The notes under the pieces: model-generated
Database searches by the model: none
Told to the model about the DNA's origin: nothing
What the model saw: the letters and a program-made list of their open reading frames with translations, nothing else
DNA from: Candidatus Scalindua sp.
Lineage (GTDB): Bacteria; Planctomycetota; Brocadiia; Brocadiales; Scalinduaceae
Length of the DNA stretch: 64,000 nt
NCBI GenBank assembly: GCA_031316155.1
Contig: JALDRB010000004.1
Span: 186,001 to 250,000 of the forward strand
Direction of reading: 5' to 3'
Program-made: the position numbers and the translations under genes
Shown here: piece after piece, positions 28,535-38,563 of the stretch
How positions within the stretch are numbered: position 1 is the first letter of the stretch
Layout of the letters: every line of letters starts with the position of its first letter

Positions 28535-29715
28535 TCAATAAATTGACTCCCCCGGAATAAGTTTCTGGGAAGAAAAGGTTATAATCCTGTCTCCTTCTTC
28601 CAGGTTTTCGAAAAGGAAAATTTCTTTAGCCAGATAATTATCCTGGTTAACCGGGATAAATTTGACTTTATTCTTTGACAAAACAAATACTCCGAGTTTG
28701 TTGTCAAGAAATTTCAACCAGTCTGCCCTAATTGGGTATGCATTGATTGTATTGGTGGCGAGATGTATTTTTGCCGTCATACCCGGATAGATGTCTCCTC
28801 TTTCATTTAACACGAAAAGTTCAATATTGAAAAGATGAGTTTTTAAATCTGCTACCGGCGAGATAAAACTCACTTCGCCAGAAATAGTTTTTCCGATTGA
28901 TGGAATAGTAACCTTGGCAGCATGACCCTTAATAAGATAGGATAGCTCCTGCTCGGAAACCGCAAAAGTAATCTTTAGTGGGTTTGAGACTACGATTTCA
29001 ATTAAAATCTGGCCGATAGCAACAAACTCTCCTTCTTCGGCATGCTTATTTGAAACAACGCCATTGACAACAGATACAATTCTTGTTTTTTTAAAATTAT
29101 TCTCGGCAATATCAAGATTTTTTCTTGCGATCAATACTTCATTTTCTGCCGATTCAACCTCTTCTTCTCTTGAACCTTCTATGGCCATATCCAGGTCTTT
29201 CTCAGCGATTTTGAATGCTGTTAGGGCTACCTGAAATTTCGTTTCAGCATCGTCGAGCTCTTCCTCAGAAACTTGTCCTTCTGAATAGAGTTTGGAAATT
29301 CTTTTATAAGCATTTTCTTCATGGTTTTTGTTTTTTTCAGATTTTTCGACCTGAAAACTGAAGATATGTATTTCATCATCACGATAAGGATTGTCAACAA
29401 GCTTTTTTCTTACAAGGGCTATCTTGTAACGTGTTTGTGCTGCTTCTATCTGTAAAAAAGCGGAATGTCGATCAACGTCTGCAAGTATCATCTCTTTTGT
29501 AACCTGATCTCCTTTGTCAACATATAAACTTTCCAGAAGACCATTAATTTCTGAGGATATTTTGATTGTCTTTAAAGGGATAACGGTACCGCTCTTTTCA
29601 ATCGTTTTTGTAAGGTGTTGTTTTTGTATAGCAACAGTCTGTATTTTACGATCTTCAGCGGATAATGCAGTGTGACAAAAAGAAGTAATGCAACTAAAAA
29701 AGGTATTCTTTTCAT
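28535..29715 (-). pseudogene. RND efflux periplasmic adaptor (membrane fusion protein), one-base frameshift in the signal peptide
   Basis: The adaptor bridges the RND pump and an outer-membrane channel. The main frame (28535-29491, from an internal ATG) lacks the first barrel-sandwich half. Reading upstream in the same frame restores KSGTVIPLKTIKISS and GLLESLYVDKGDQV, the missing lipoyl-like half. The frame then meets the signal peptide MKRIPFLVALLLF (ATG 29715) only if one base is added in the A run 29677-29681. The repaired joint is LLFCHTALSAED, a credible cleavage site. The rest has a coiled-coil hairpin (about 75-180) and a beta barrel. Probably a functional gene hit by an indel in the sequence. 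Confidence 0.8.
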
Positions 29716-29961
29716 AGATCGTTTTTAATTAAAATCTAAAAAACCTGTTGCACGGATAAGAATGGTAACAATTAGCGTAGAGCAATACAGCTTCCTCATA
29801 TTATGTGTTTTTGAAATGATTGAGAATTTACAACATAGCTGAGGAGAACAAAGATGTGAAAAAGTTTATCACATACATCGTAACAGCGCAAGTATCATAT
29901 TGTTTTTTTCTGTGTGACATTTACATGGCTATTGCGAATTTTGTTTATAAAATAACGTTCT
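29716..29961. promoter_or_regulatory. Divergent intergenic region between efflux adaptor and MFS gene
   Basis: About 246 AT-rich bases separate two divergent genes and must hold promoters for both. No well-matched -35/-10 pair or operator could be singled out by eye. Confidence 0.35.
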
Positions 29962-31269
29962 ATGGAAAAGGAAAAACAGAGGAATATTTTTGCATGGTGT
30001 ATGTATGATTGGGCGAACTCAGCTTTTGCAACAACCGTTATAGCAGGCATTCTGCCTATATATTTTGCTACAGTTGTTATTCCTTCAGATGGTTGGACAT
30101 TGAAGTTTTTTGGCATAAGCATAGTTACCAATGCAGCTACAATATGGGCTTTCTTATCAGGTACAACAGCACTCTTTGTGTTTGTTACGATGCCTACCTT
30201 AGGTGCTATTGCTGATTATTCAGGATTAAAGAAGAAATTTTTAATAATCTTTTGCTATGGGGGGAGTTTGTTTACGGCTCTCTTATATTTTTGTAGCAGT
30301 GGGGATGTGTGGATGACGATGATATTCTTTTTCCTGGCGAATGCTTGTTTTATCAGCGCTAATATATTTTATGATGCGTTTCTGCCACACATTGTCTCTG
30401 AGAATGAAATTGATCTTGTATCCGGTAAGGGGTATGCGTATGGTTACCTGGGTGGTGGCCTTCAATTTCTTATCTGCCTGGCATTGATTATGTTCCATGA
30501 AAAGTTAGGCATGAGTAAGACACTTACCGTGAGGATCTGTTTAGTGTTTTCCGGAATGTGGTGGGCAGGTTTTTCGTCAATTACCTTTTTCGGGTTAAGC
30601 GAGAGGGAGATTAATCTAATTGACCAAAAAGAAAAGAAGAAATTCCTGTTTTGGTACTGTTTACTCAAGGGCATATCTCAAACGTGGAATACCGTATCCG
30701 GTGTTAAAAAAAACAGAAACCAGGTTTTGTTTCTCATCGCGTTCATGTTTTACAGCGATGGTATTCAAACAGTTATCAGGATGGCTGCAATTTTTGGGAA
30801 GGATGAACTCGGGATTAAAGACGAAATTCTCTTAGGTACACTGTTGTTGGTGCAGTTTATCGGGATTGGGGGAGCGTTATTGTTCAGCCAGGCTGCTCAG
30901 AAATTTGGTGCAAAGAAGGTGTTAATTTTTGTATTATTTCTTTGGTCTTGTATCCTTAGTTATGCCTACTTTATCGTTAGTTCTCTTGATTTTCTGATAC
31001 TCGGAATGGCTGTAGGTCTGGTCCTTGGTGGATCTCAATCTATTAGTAGATCAATATACGGGGCCATGATTCCCAGACATGCTTCTGCAGAGTATTTCAG
31101 TTTTTACTCAGTATTTGAGAAATTCTCGTCAATATGGGGGCCATTTGTGTTTGGGATTATTCGTCAAATTACCGGAACATCACGTCTCTCTATCTTATCG
31201 CTTATTGGTTTCTTTATTACAGGAATTGTGCTTTTGTGCTGTGTTGAAGACAAAAGAGATACCCCATAG
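29962..31269 (+). CDS. UMF1-type MFS transporter
   Basis: The 435-residue inner-membrane protein has 12 predicted hydrophobic segments. The N-terminal signature MYDWANSAFATTV is characteristic of the UMF1 (Atg22-like vacuole effluxer) branch of the major facilitator superfamily. Further typical segments are ALFVFVTMPTLGAIADYSG and GGSQSISRSIYG. In eukaryotes the branch exports amino acids from vacuoles; bacterial substrates are unknown. The gene is divergent from the RND operon and convergent with the DUF4438 gene downstream. Confidence 0.9.
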   Translation: MEKEKQRNIFAWCMYDWANSAFATTVIAGILPIYFATVVIPSDGWTLKFFGISIVTNAATIWAFLSGTTALFVFVTMPTLGAIADYSGLKKKFLIIFCYGGSLFTALLYFCSSGDVWMTMIFFFLANACFISANIFYDAFLPHIVSENEIDLVSGKGYAYGYLGGGLQFLICLALIMFHEKLGMSKTLTVRICLVFSGMWWAGFSSITFFGLSEREINLIDQKEKKKFLFWYCLLKGISQTWNTVSGVKKNRNQVLFLIAFMFYSDGIQTVIRMAAIFGKDELGIKDEILLGTLLLVQFIGIGGALLFSQAAQKFGAKKVLIFVLFLWSCILSYAYFIVSSLDFLILGMAVGLVLGGSQSISRSIYGAMIPRHASAEYFSFYSVFEKFSSIWGPFVFGIIRQITGTSRLSILSLIGFFITGIVLLCCVEDKRDTP

Positions 31270-31343
31270 CGAAATGGCTCTTTTTATTATTCTACGAAGG
31301 ATCAGAAGCAGATTCCTTCAGCTTTCAGTTGATACAAGTGAGG

Positions 31344-32225
31344 TCAAGGTAATTTCAGGTAATCTCTAATATTTGATTTTTTGTTTATAATGGGATTGAT
31401 CTTTCCTTTGGTTGATGTCAGGACAGTCATAACACCCGGGCCGTGACCTGCAATGACACAGTCTGAATGTACGATAATACCAATTGAAACAGCACCTGTC
31501 TTGTAGATTCTTCCATAGGAGTGATCTGCATCGATTATGGCTACAAAGTCCCCAAACCGAAGTGTTCCCAACCCGTGTTTTTTAACAATTTTTTCGTCAA
31601 ACATTTGTATGTCATAATCTCCCGAGTAACTATGATTTGAACCAAGTCCCGATCCCATTATTGCTGCTGGTACTAAATGGGTTACAGGGAAAACGAGACT
31701 ACCTTTTGATTCTTTTACTGGAATTTTTAAGAGAAGATCGGGAGAGATATTCATGGTTAATATTTCTGGATAATAATTTGTAAGCTGCAAACCTGTTCCA
31801 TAGGCCTTAATCTGCATTTTGTCTCCTACGGCCATTTTTTCAAGCACTTTTGAAGGGAAGTCTATCAATACGTGTTCTATTCCTCCATGTTTCCCATATA
31901 CTGTTCCTTTTGATCCTTTGGCATCACCAGTTATAACCTTTACTTCATTTCCTGCACAAGCTAAAGTGTTCAGGCCGGCATTCGGGGACCAGTTTCCAAG
32001 GGGTTTTTCAGTATTCGTCATACTGACACCTGGTTCAACATGGTCGGCAGCCCATCCAATAGCTGGATCTCCCACACGTATGTTGTAGGTAATACCTCCA
32101 ACACTGGGTAGGACAAGGGGCTTGCCTTCGGCACTGATGACATAAGGAGTTCTCGAAAAAGTGGGACTGGATACCTGTCCTACTACTGACTGGATAACTA
32201 ACTTATTTTTATTTGTCTTGATCAC
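31344..32225 (-). CDS. DUF4438 domain protein
   Basis: The 293-residue protein matches DUF4438 over its length: the N-terminal TPYVISAEGKPLVLPSVGG, GDPAIGWAADHVEPGVS, SPNAGLNTLACAGNEV with GDAKGSKG, then IGSGL-like AAIMGSGLGSN and VIAGHGPGVMTVLTS. The family is widespread in thermophiles and anaerobes and has no assigned function; the repeated G-D/K-G loops suggest a beta-barrel. There is no signal peptide, so it should be cytoplasmic. It is transcribed alone between two genes on the other strand. Confidence 0.85.
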   Translation of the reverse strand: MIKTNKNKLVIQSVVGQVSSPTFSRTPYVISAEGKPLVLPSVGGITYNIRVGDPAIGWAADHVEPGVSMTNTEKPLGNWSPNAGLNTLACAGNEVKVITGDAKGSKGTVYGKHGGIEHVLIDFPSKVLEKMAVGDKMQIKAYGTGLQLTNYYPEILTMNISPDLLLKIPVKESKGSLVFPVTHLVPAAIMGSGLGSNHSYSGDYDIQMFDEKIVKKHGLGTLRFGDFVAIIDADHSYGRIYKTGAVSIGIIVHSDCVIAGHGPGVMTVLTSTKGKINPIINKKSNIRDYLKLP

Positions 32226-32440
32226 TTTCTCACTCCCATTAAACCTTGATAATAAGATAAAAACTAAAGTATTCTCTTTCGTAACAACTTAACATATTTG
32301 CTCACTTTGTAGCAAATAAATTTCATTAAGATAAGTTGATACCATACCGATGCTAACGTATAGAAATTTTAAACTAAAAGTGTGCAAATATGTTGTGTTA
32401 GTCTATCTTTTTAGCTGCTAATTAATCAGATAAAACAAAA

Positions 32441-33850
32441 ATGGATACATATATAAACAAACTTGCTCCATGGGAAAGAAAAAATAGTTATTATAAAAAT
32501 ATACAACTGGGAAAGGATGTAGAGTCTAAGAAAAAAGTTCTGAGAGATCAGACGCTTGAAATGATCATCTCCCAAATTGCTTCAACAGGCGGAGTTATAG
32601 CAACCAAAAAAATACCTGAAGGTTCAATTTTTGATATTGCCTATGATATGAAGAGCGTTGAGGGGGGGATGTACGGGCTGAAAGCTGCCTTTGAGTGGGG
32701 GATATCTGACGTCGTCTGGCAGATAGAACTGAATAAAAAGCATTTAAGAGAATACACGGAAGCACTTTATAAGCCATTTAATCGCCAGGTAAAAGAAATA
32801 TGGAATGAAGCAAAAACGGCTTATGGAGATGGCAGGTTAGATGAAGCGCTGGAAAAATTTCTGGAGTTGGAAAAGGAAATTGTATTTGATTACTCCGCTC
32901 ATATAACTATTGGCCTTGTCTATCTTTTTCATAAGATAAATAAAGAAAAAGCTCTTGGTTATTTTGATAAAGCTTTAAATCATGCAAGATCGAATTCTCA
33001 TTATTACACAAGTTATGCACTATTATATAAGGCACTGATTAAACGCGATTATGGTCTTATTGGTGAAGCTGAAAGTTGTTCAAAGAAGGCTATGGAAGCT
33101 TGCTCAAATTTAACTGAGGCCATATATCAAAACGCTCAATATAATGCCCTTCTGAACAAACCTGATATCGCGATTCCTTTACTGAAAAAAGTGATTAAGA
33201 GTGATATTATCTATTGCTTAAAGATTAAGAGGGAAAAGGATTTTGAAGGGATAAGAACACACGTTAATAGGTTGTTTGATGAAATCAGAGAGGAACAAAA
33301 TAAACAAGCCAGAGATGTATTCAAAGAACTCCAGGATCAAGAGTTGTTACTTAATAATACAGCAAAGAAGATCAGGGAATTAGGATTTGATCTTTCCAAA
33401 ACTTTTCTCGTTGAAACGCTTCAGAGTGATAAAAGTGAGGTGGCAGAGATAATAGGTAGCAATACGATCGTTAACTCATATATAGCCAATCGGATTCTTT
33501 TACAAATCGGGAAGAGGCTGCAACAGAAAAAGTTTGCATTAAAAGAGACGTGCAAAGAAGTAAAAAATGAGCTTGAAAACAAAATAGATCAGTTGGGAAG
33601 CCAACTGGTGAAAGAAAAAAATGGTTCGTTGTCACGGTTTTTCTTGTATTTATTTTTTGGTCAATTAGTTGCCGTACCAGCAGGTGTTTCTTTTGGAATT
33701 CCTATTGGAATATGTGTGGCAGAAGCTGTTCTTTTTGCTTTGTGCCTATATTTAAATCTTGTGAGTTTCCGCACAACTTGGAAGGAGGTCATAGGTATTG
33801 AAGACAAAAAAGAAAAGCTGGATTGGATCATGAGGGGAATAAAAACCTGA
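32441..33850 (+). CDS. TPR-repeat protein with C-terminal membrane segments
   Basis: The 469-residue protein has degenerate tetratricopeptide-like repeats at about 115-265 (for example YGDGRLDEALEKFLELEKE and EKALGYFDKALNHARSN), then a charged helical, probably coiled-coil stretch (270-400). Two hydrophobic segments near the C-terminus (about 402-450) anchor it in the membrane. There is no signal peptide, so the TPR part is likely cytoplasmic and used for protein contacts. I do not recognise a specific family. It stands alone between oppositely oriented genes. Confidence 0.8.
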   Translation: MDTYINKLAPWERKNSYYKNIQLGKDVESKKKVLRDQTLEMIISQIASTGGVIATKKIPEGSIFDIAYDMKSVEGGMYGLKAAFEWGISDVVWQIELNKKHLREYTEALYKPFNRQVKEIWNEAKTAYGDGRLDEALEKFLELEKEIVFDYSAHITIGLVYLFHKINKEKALGYFDKALNHARSNSHYYTSYALLYKALIKRDYGLIGEAESCSKKAMEACSNLTEAIYQNAQYNALLNKPDIAIPLLKKVIKSDIIYCLKIKREKDFEGIRTHVNRLFDEIREEQNKQARDVFKELQDQELLLNNTAKKIRELGFDLSKTFLVETLQSDKSEVAEIIGSNTIVNSYIANRILLQIGKRLQQKKFALKETCKEVKNELENKIDQLGSQLVKEKNGSLSRFFLYLFFGQLVAVPAGVSFGIPIGICVAEAVLFALCLYLNLVSFRTTWKEVIGIEDKKEKLDWIMRGIKT

Positions 33851-33986
33851 CACAGCTTTTTCTGTCTGTACAGTTCTGTACAACGATGAGTACGTATAAA
33901 ACAGATAGCAAGTTAAATCTGCTATTTCAGTTATCTGGTGATTTTAAAAAGTAAATTGGTCCGGATCTTATAAATTTGTATTTCAA

Positions 33987-34511
33987 TCAACTTCCTTTGA
34001 CTTAAACCACATCTCGTAAAGAGGGAGTGCCATAAGGAACACAAAACAGAAACCGAGAATGTAGTATGAAGCTGTTAATGAGGCCGTAAATATAGTCGAT
34101 TTGAATCTTATTAACCACGGGCCGGATAGATTCATCAAAGTCCCGGAAAAGTAAGACTGTATACCGAAATCTTAATCCATTCTCTTGTTAAGGTCATAGA
34201 AAATATACGTGACATGACAAAGTGACCAAGGGGATAGTAAAAGCGTGAACATGCGTTATCTCGAGGATTTCTCTGTACGTTTTGGGGAAAAAAAAACCTT
34301 CTTGAAGAAGGTCTTCATGGTAATCATACTCTGATTCTTCATCAAGTATTTCTCCATTACCACGATAGTGATTAACGCTTTTCTTTAGAGAGAAATTTGT
34401 TCTTTCGTAGAAGTTTGCGCACGAAACAAAAAAAGCAATTCCCATCAATACGAGAAAAAAGGTAATGAACAGCCTGTTGCTTGTAGGTGATTTTGAAAGT
34501 CCTCTAGCCAT
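33987..34511 (-). pseudogene. Multi-pass membrane protein of unknown function, two single-base frameshifts
   Basis: The annotatable frame 34194-34511 stops prematurely. Adding one base in the G run 34230-34233 and one in the A run 34146-34149 restores about 175 residues ending at 33987. The repaired protein has TM segments at about 14-32, ITHVHAFTIPLGHFVMSRIF, then SVYSLTFSGTLMNLSGPWLI and SYYILGFCFVFLMALPLYEM. The histidine pair in the THVH motif recalls a bacterial family of small membrane proteins whose members I know only as hypothetical. The coherence of the repaired sequence makes the indels likely artefacts or very recent. Confidence 0.65.
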
Positions 34512-34633
34512 TTTTCCTGAGATAGGATATCAAGGTATACATAAAAAATAGTTTTGCTGATTATAAACAAATATATCATCAAAAAAAAGAATAAAAATTA
34601 TCATAAATCATATTTTGTAATTTGTTGTCCTGA

Positions 34634-36253
34634 TTATTGTCTTTTCTTTAAAATGGAGGTGTACAAATATTTCAGCTCTTCTGATCTTAAAAGTAACGAA
34701 GCGAGAAAGTACGTAACTATAGACATAGTAAGAGGAACAAGAAGTCTTACTAATTTTACCAGTATTCCAACATCTCCACCCGGCAGCCTTGTTGTGGCAA
34801 TCCAACATATGATAGACATAATAAGAGTCGAAACCAGAGTCTTCAGTAACGAAGTAAAGATAATCTTCATATCTGCGTTAGTAAGTTTTCTTTGAAAAAG
34901 AGTAAAGAGGATTACTGTTTGGACTGTCGCACTTATGGCTGTTGCCAATGCGAGCCCTCCTTCATGGAGAAACCAGACCAGCGTTAAATTGAGAAAAAGA
35001 TTAAGGATCACCATACCGGCTCCAACCTTTACGGGTGTTATTGTGTCCTGTATTGAATAAAAAGCTCTTACAATTACTTGAGACAAAGCATATGCCCAAA
35101 CACCCAGAGCGTAGAATGCAATCACAGTAGCCGTTCTATCAGTTGATTCAGCCGTAAACGCATTTCTCTCATAAATTAACTCTACAATAGGTTTCCGTAA
35201 TAATATTAAACCAATTGATGCTGGTATTCCGATGAAGAGAATACCTCTTACTGCCTGGTTGTACGTTACAGCAAAATTTTTCCAGTCTTTCCGTGCGGCA
35301 TGTGTGGAAAAATAAGGAAATGCAGCGGTAGCCATTGCTATTCCGAAGACTCCTAAAGGGAACTGTATCAACCTGTCACCAAAATAAAGCACGGAAACAG
35401 CTCCTGTTTCTAAAGGATAGGGAATAGCAATGCCGGCAATAAAGAAATTTTCGGTACCACCGGGTGGTTTCGCAAAGGTGATTGCGATAAAACTGTTCAT
35501 TAATACGTTGATCTGAACGGCTGCAAGTCCGAACACGGTTGGTAACAAGAGTTTTATGATGCGCCTGAATCCAGGATGGGAAAAATAGAGAGACGGTTTG
35601 AATACGATTCCCATTTTTTTCAAGACAGGGAGTTGAATTGCCAGTTGAATCAGACCACCTAAAAGGATAGTAAACGCAACTCCAAAAATCCTTTTTTCCA
35701 ATGTGTCTCCAAAAAAAGGTGTGATCGTGAAGATACCAATTATCCAGCAAATATTGAGTGCGATAGGAGCCATTGCAGGCATAAGAAAATGTTTGAATGA
35801 ATTTAAGACAGCCATAACAAATGCGACCATGCAGATCAATAAAATATATGGGAATGTTACCATCAGTAGGTTCAAGACCATTTCCCATTTATAATTCAGC
35901 GAGGTAATTTGAGGTATTGTTGCAAATGAAATTTCCGCAATAATAATTATTGCAGCAAGAATAATAAAAAGAGATGTCCCGGTTACGTTTACGAGTTCCA
36001 AGGCACTCTTTTTATCTTTTGTTTCAAGGTATTCAGAAAAGACAGGTATAAAGGCAGCGCTTAAAGCTCCCTCACCAAAGAGGCGACGGAAAAGATTAGG
36101 TATCTTGAAGGCAATCACGAAGGCATCCCACGCTATACCGGTACCAAAAAAACTTGCACAGAAGACATCCCTGATCAATCCGAGAACTCTACTTGCCAGG
36201 GTGCACAAACTTACGGTTTTGGCGGATTGTAAGAAATTGTTCTTTTCTTCCAT
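34634..36253 (-). CDS. murJ: Lipid II flippase MurJ (MviN)
   Basis: The 539-residue MOP-superfamily protein has about 14 hydrophobic segments and matches MurJ: the N-terminal SRVLGLIRDVFCASFFG and AFKIPNLFRRLFGEGALSAAFIPVF with the essential Arg/Asp residues, and the central PLGVFGIAMATAAFPYFS. MurJ flips the peptidoglycan precursor lipid II across the inner membrane, so the organism makes peptidoglycan. It is transcribed away from thiE's promoter end: thiE lies directly upstream on the same strand, 88 bases off. Confidence 0.95.
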   Translation of the reverse strand: MEEKNNFLQSAKTVSLCTLASRVLGLIRDVFCASFFGTGIAWDAFVIAFKIPNLFRRLFGEGALSAAFIPVFSEYLETKDKKSALELVNVTGTSLFIILAAIIIIAEISFATIPQITSLNYKWEMVLNLLMVTFPYILLICMVAFVMAVLNSFKHFLMPAMAPIALNICWIIGIFTITPFFGDTLEKRIFGVAFTILLGGLIQLAIQLPVLKKMGIVFKPSLYFSHPGFRRIIKLLLPTVFGLAAVQINVLMNSFIAITFAKPPGGTENFFIAGIAIPYPLETGAVSVLYFGDRLIQFPLGVFGIAMATAAFPYFSTHAARKDWKNFAVTYNQAVRGILFIGIPASIGLILLRKPIVELIYERNAFTAESTDRTATVIAFYALGVWAYALSQVIVRAFYSIQDTITPVKVGAGMVILNLFLNLTLVWFLHEGGLALATAISATVQTVILFTLFQRKLTNADMKIIFTSLLKTLVSTLIMSIICWIATTRLPGGDVGILVKLVRLLVPLTMSIVTYFLASLLLRSEELKYLYTSILKKRQ

Positions 36254-36340
36254 TTAAAATTTTAGTTAAAAGTATAAAATATTATGTTTTCAGGACGAGA
36301 GAGGTTAATCGGCTTTGCTTTGCGAAGCAAAACGAACAAA

Positions 36341-36982
36341 TTAGCGACTGAAAGAAGTTAATTTATGTTTAAATTGCTTCGTAGATGAAAGAATATCTTT
36401 TGAGTTTATTATGGCTGAGCATACTGCAATCCTCGAAGCTCCTGCTTTGAGAACTTCTTTTACATTGGAGCGGGTTATGGCACCTATAGCAATTATGGGG
36501 ATGTCTACTACCTTGGTGATTTCCTGGATAAGGTTAAGTCCTACTGGTGGTTCATGTGTCTTTGTTTTGGTAGGATATATTGGCCCTACGGCTATATAGT
36601 CCGCTCCAAGTTTCTGCGCTTCTTTAGCTTGTGAGATTGTGTGCGTTGATACACCGATAATTTTTCCCGTACCAAGGATGTTTCTTGCTTCTGAGACGGT
36701 TTTGTCAAATTGACCCAAATGAACGCCGTCTGCGTTGACTTCCTTTGCGACATTAATACGATCGTTAATGATGAGCAATATTCCTGTTTTGGTAGTTAAA
36801 TCATGGATTTCTCTGGATAGCGATTTAAATTCGGTATCAGATATTGTTTTTTCACGCAGTTGTATAGCATCAGCTCCGCCATGAATGACAAGCTCTGCTG
36901 TTTCCTTCACTGATTTTGTTGCTATGTTGCTGCTTATCAATACGTAAAGTCTTAACTTATCAACTAATTCCTTTATCGACAT
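36341..36982 (-). CDS. thiE: Thiamine-phosphate synthase
   Basis: ThiE condenses the pyrimidine and thiazole halves of thiamine to thiamine phosphate. The 213-residue TIM-barrel protein shows the family's VLISSNIATKS-type start, ADAIQLREKT, IINDRINVAKEVNADGVHLGQ, GVSTHTISQAKEAQKLGADYIAVGPIYPTxTK pattern and PIIAIGAI near the end. Length is normal. No other thiamine gene is nearby and no TPP riboswitch pattern was seen upstream. A hairpin (tttgctt/aagcaaa at about 36313-36330) lies between thiE and murJ. Confidence 0.95.
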   Translation of the reverse strand: MSIKELVDKLRLYVLISSNIATKSVKETAELVIHGGADAIQLREKTISDTEFKSLSREIHDLTTKTGILLIINDRINVAKEVNADGVHLGQFDKTVSEARNILGTGKIIGVSTHTISQAKEAQKLGADYIAVGPIYPTKTKTHEPPVGLNLIQEITKVVDIPIIAIGAITRSNVKEVLKAGASRIAVCSAIINSKDILSSTKQFKHKLTSFSR

Positions 36983-37079
36983 GATTGATTTCTTAGCATA
37001 AATATTTGTCTACTTCAAGCATTATCTATACTATGGTGATTTGCTGGTGTGTGCAGCGTAGTTGGTATTTTGATTTGTG

Positions 37080-37107
37080 TTGACACGTTTAGACGTGCTG
37101 TTATAAT
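37080..37107 (+). promoter_or_regulatory. Consensus sigma-70 promoter of purF with internal palindrome
   Basis: A perfect -35 (ttgaca, 37080-37085) and a perfect -10 (tataat, 37102-37107) are spaced by 16 bases. Overlapping the -35 and spacer is the palindrome cacgt-ttag-acgtg (37084-37097), placed where a repressor would block polymerase. Transcription would begin about 37114, 28 bases before the purF start. Confidence 0.75.
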
Positions 37108-37141
37108 TCACAGCTAAAAGAATATTGCACAAGAGGATTTT

Positions 37142-38560
37142 TTGGAAAAAGCGAGAGAATATTGCAGGTTGTTTGGGGTTTTTGGTTGTAAGGACGCTGT
37201 AGAGAAAGTCTATTATGGTCTCTATTCGTTACAACATCGTGGGGAAGAAAGTGCTGGTATTGCCTCTTCAGACAGTACGGGAATAATACATCATAGGGGA
37301 CTAGGTTTAGTGAGTGATGTTTTTAATCCTCTCATTCTGAAAAATTTAGAGAGGCCAAATGCCATAGGTCATGTCAGGTATTCAACTTATGGTACGAATG
37401 ATATCGACAACGCTCAACCATTAGTTGTAACCTATTCAAGAGGAGAGGTGGCAGTTGCACATAATGGTCAATTGCTTGATGCGTGCAAACTCCGTGATGA
37501 TTATGAGCAGCATGGATCAATTTTTCACACAACTTCAGATACAGAAGTTATCGTTCATCTCATGGCGAAACCAAGCCATGCTGTAAGAGACAACTTATCA
37601 CATGTTCTGAACCATCTTAAGGGGGCATTTTCACTTTTGTTTCTAACAAAAGATGAAATGGTTGGAGTTCGTGATCCAAATGGTTTTCGCCCTCTTTCAT
37701 TGGGAAAGGTGAACGGCAGTTATGTTATTGCCTCCGAAACCTGTGCACTGAATCAAATAGGTGCAGAGTATATAAGAGATGTAGAACCTGGCGAGGTTGT
37801 TTATGTTAATAAATATGGATTAAGAAGTGAAATTTATTGTTCCCCCAGAAGAATCCGTCCTTCATACTGTATTTTTGAATTAATCTATTTTTCCCGCCCT
37901 GATAGTGTAATCTTTGGTGAAAGCGTTCATATGTTTCGTAAGCGGTTAGGGATGAGGCTGGCTGAAGAGTTTCCTGTTGACGCTGATATCGTGATATCAG
38001 TTCCTGAGGGAGGGAATTCAGCGGCTTTGGGCTACTCGCATTTTTCTGGTATACCACTCGAAAGGGGCTTTATCAGAAATCATTATGTGGGAAGGACTTT
38101 TATTCAACCTGAGCAGGCCAGAAGAGACAGAAAGGTTGAGTTGAAGCTAAATGCTATCTCAGAGGTTATAAAAGGGAAAAAAGTAGTAGTTGTTGACGAC
38201 TCTATTGTCCGAGGTACCACCTCAAAATCAAGATTAAGTCTTTTACGTAAGGCCGGAGCTAAGGAGATACATGTACGGATTAGTTGCCCTCCGCTTCGTT
38301 TTCCTTGTCATTATGGCATTGATTTTCAGATTAAGGAAGAACTTATTGCCGCTAAACACTCCATAGATGAGATAAGGGGGTTTTTGCAAGTTGATAGCCT
38401 GGCTTATCTGGGAATTCAGTCAACGCTGAGTTGCGCCTCAATATCTGGAGGTCATTATTGCAACGCATGCTTTTCCGGAGATTATCCTGTTTCTCCCGGA
38501 GATAGTTCAAATAAAAATAATAAAAGTGAATCAAAGAGAAAAAAGAGAGTTGAAGCATAG
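37142..38560 (+). CDS. purF: Amidophosphoribosyltransferase
   Basis: PurF makes 5-phosphoribosylamine from PRPP and glutamine, the first committed step of purine synthesis. The 472-residue protein begins MEKAREYCRLFGVFG; the N-terminal nucleophile cysteine is C8, exposed after removal of seven residues. Next come the glutaminase segments YSLQHRGEESAGI, GHVRYSTYG and AHNGQL. The phosphoribosyltransferase PRPP loop is VVVVDDSIVRGTTS near residue 345. Start codon is TTG with AGAGG upstream. Four CDS bases before it no other gene occurs. purM follows three bases after the stop. Confidence 0.95.
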   Translation: MEKAREYCRLFGVFGCKDAVEKVYYGLYSLQHRGEESAGIASSDSTGIIHHRGLGLVSDVFNPLILKNLERPNAIGHVRYSTYGTNDIDNAQPLVVTYSRGEVAVAHNGQLLDACKLRDDYEQHGSIFHTTSDTEVIVHLMAKPSHAVRDNLSHVLNHLKGAFSLLFLTKDEMVGVRDPNGFRPLSLGKVNGSYVIASETCALNQIGAEYIRDVEPGEVVYVNKYGLRSEIYCSPRRIRPSYCIFELIYFSRPDSVIFGESVHMFRKRLGMRLAEEFPVDADIVISVPEGGNSAALGYSHFSGIPLERGFIRNHYVGRTFIQPEQARRDRKVELKLNAISEVIKGKKVVVVDDSIVRGTTSKSRLSLLRKAGAKEIHVRISCPPLRFPCHYGIDFQIKEELIAAKHSIDEIRGFLQVDSLAYLGIQSTLSCASISGGHYCNACFSGDYPVSPGDSSNKNNKSESKRKKRVEA

Positions 38561-38563
38561 AAG

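Noticed and set aside
36313..36330. Terminator between thiE and murJ
   Set aside because: The hairpin tttgctt/aagcaaa is followed by no T tract on either strand, so it was not called a terminator.
36983..37079. TPP riboswitch upstream of thiE
   Set aside because: No CTGAGA-type THI-box core is present in the leader.
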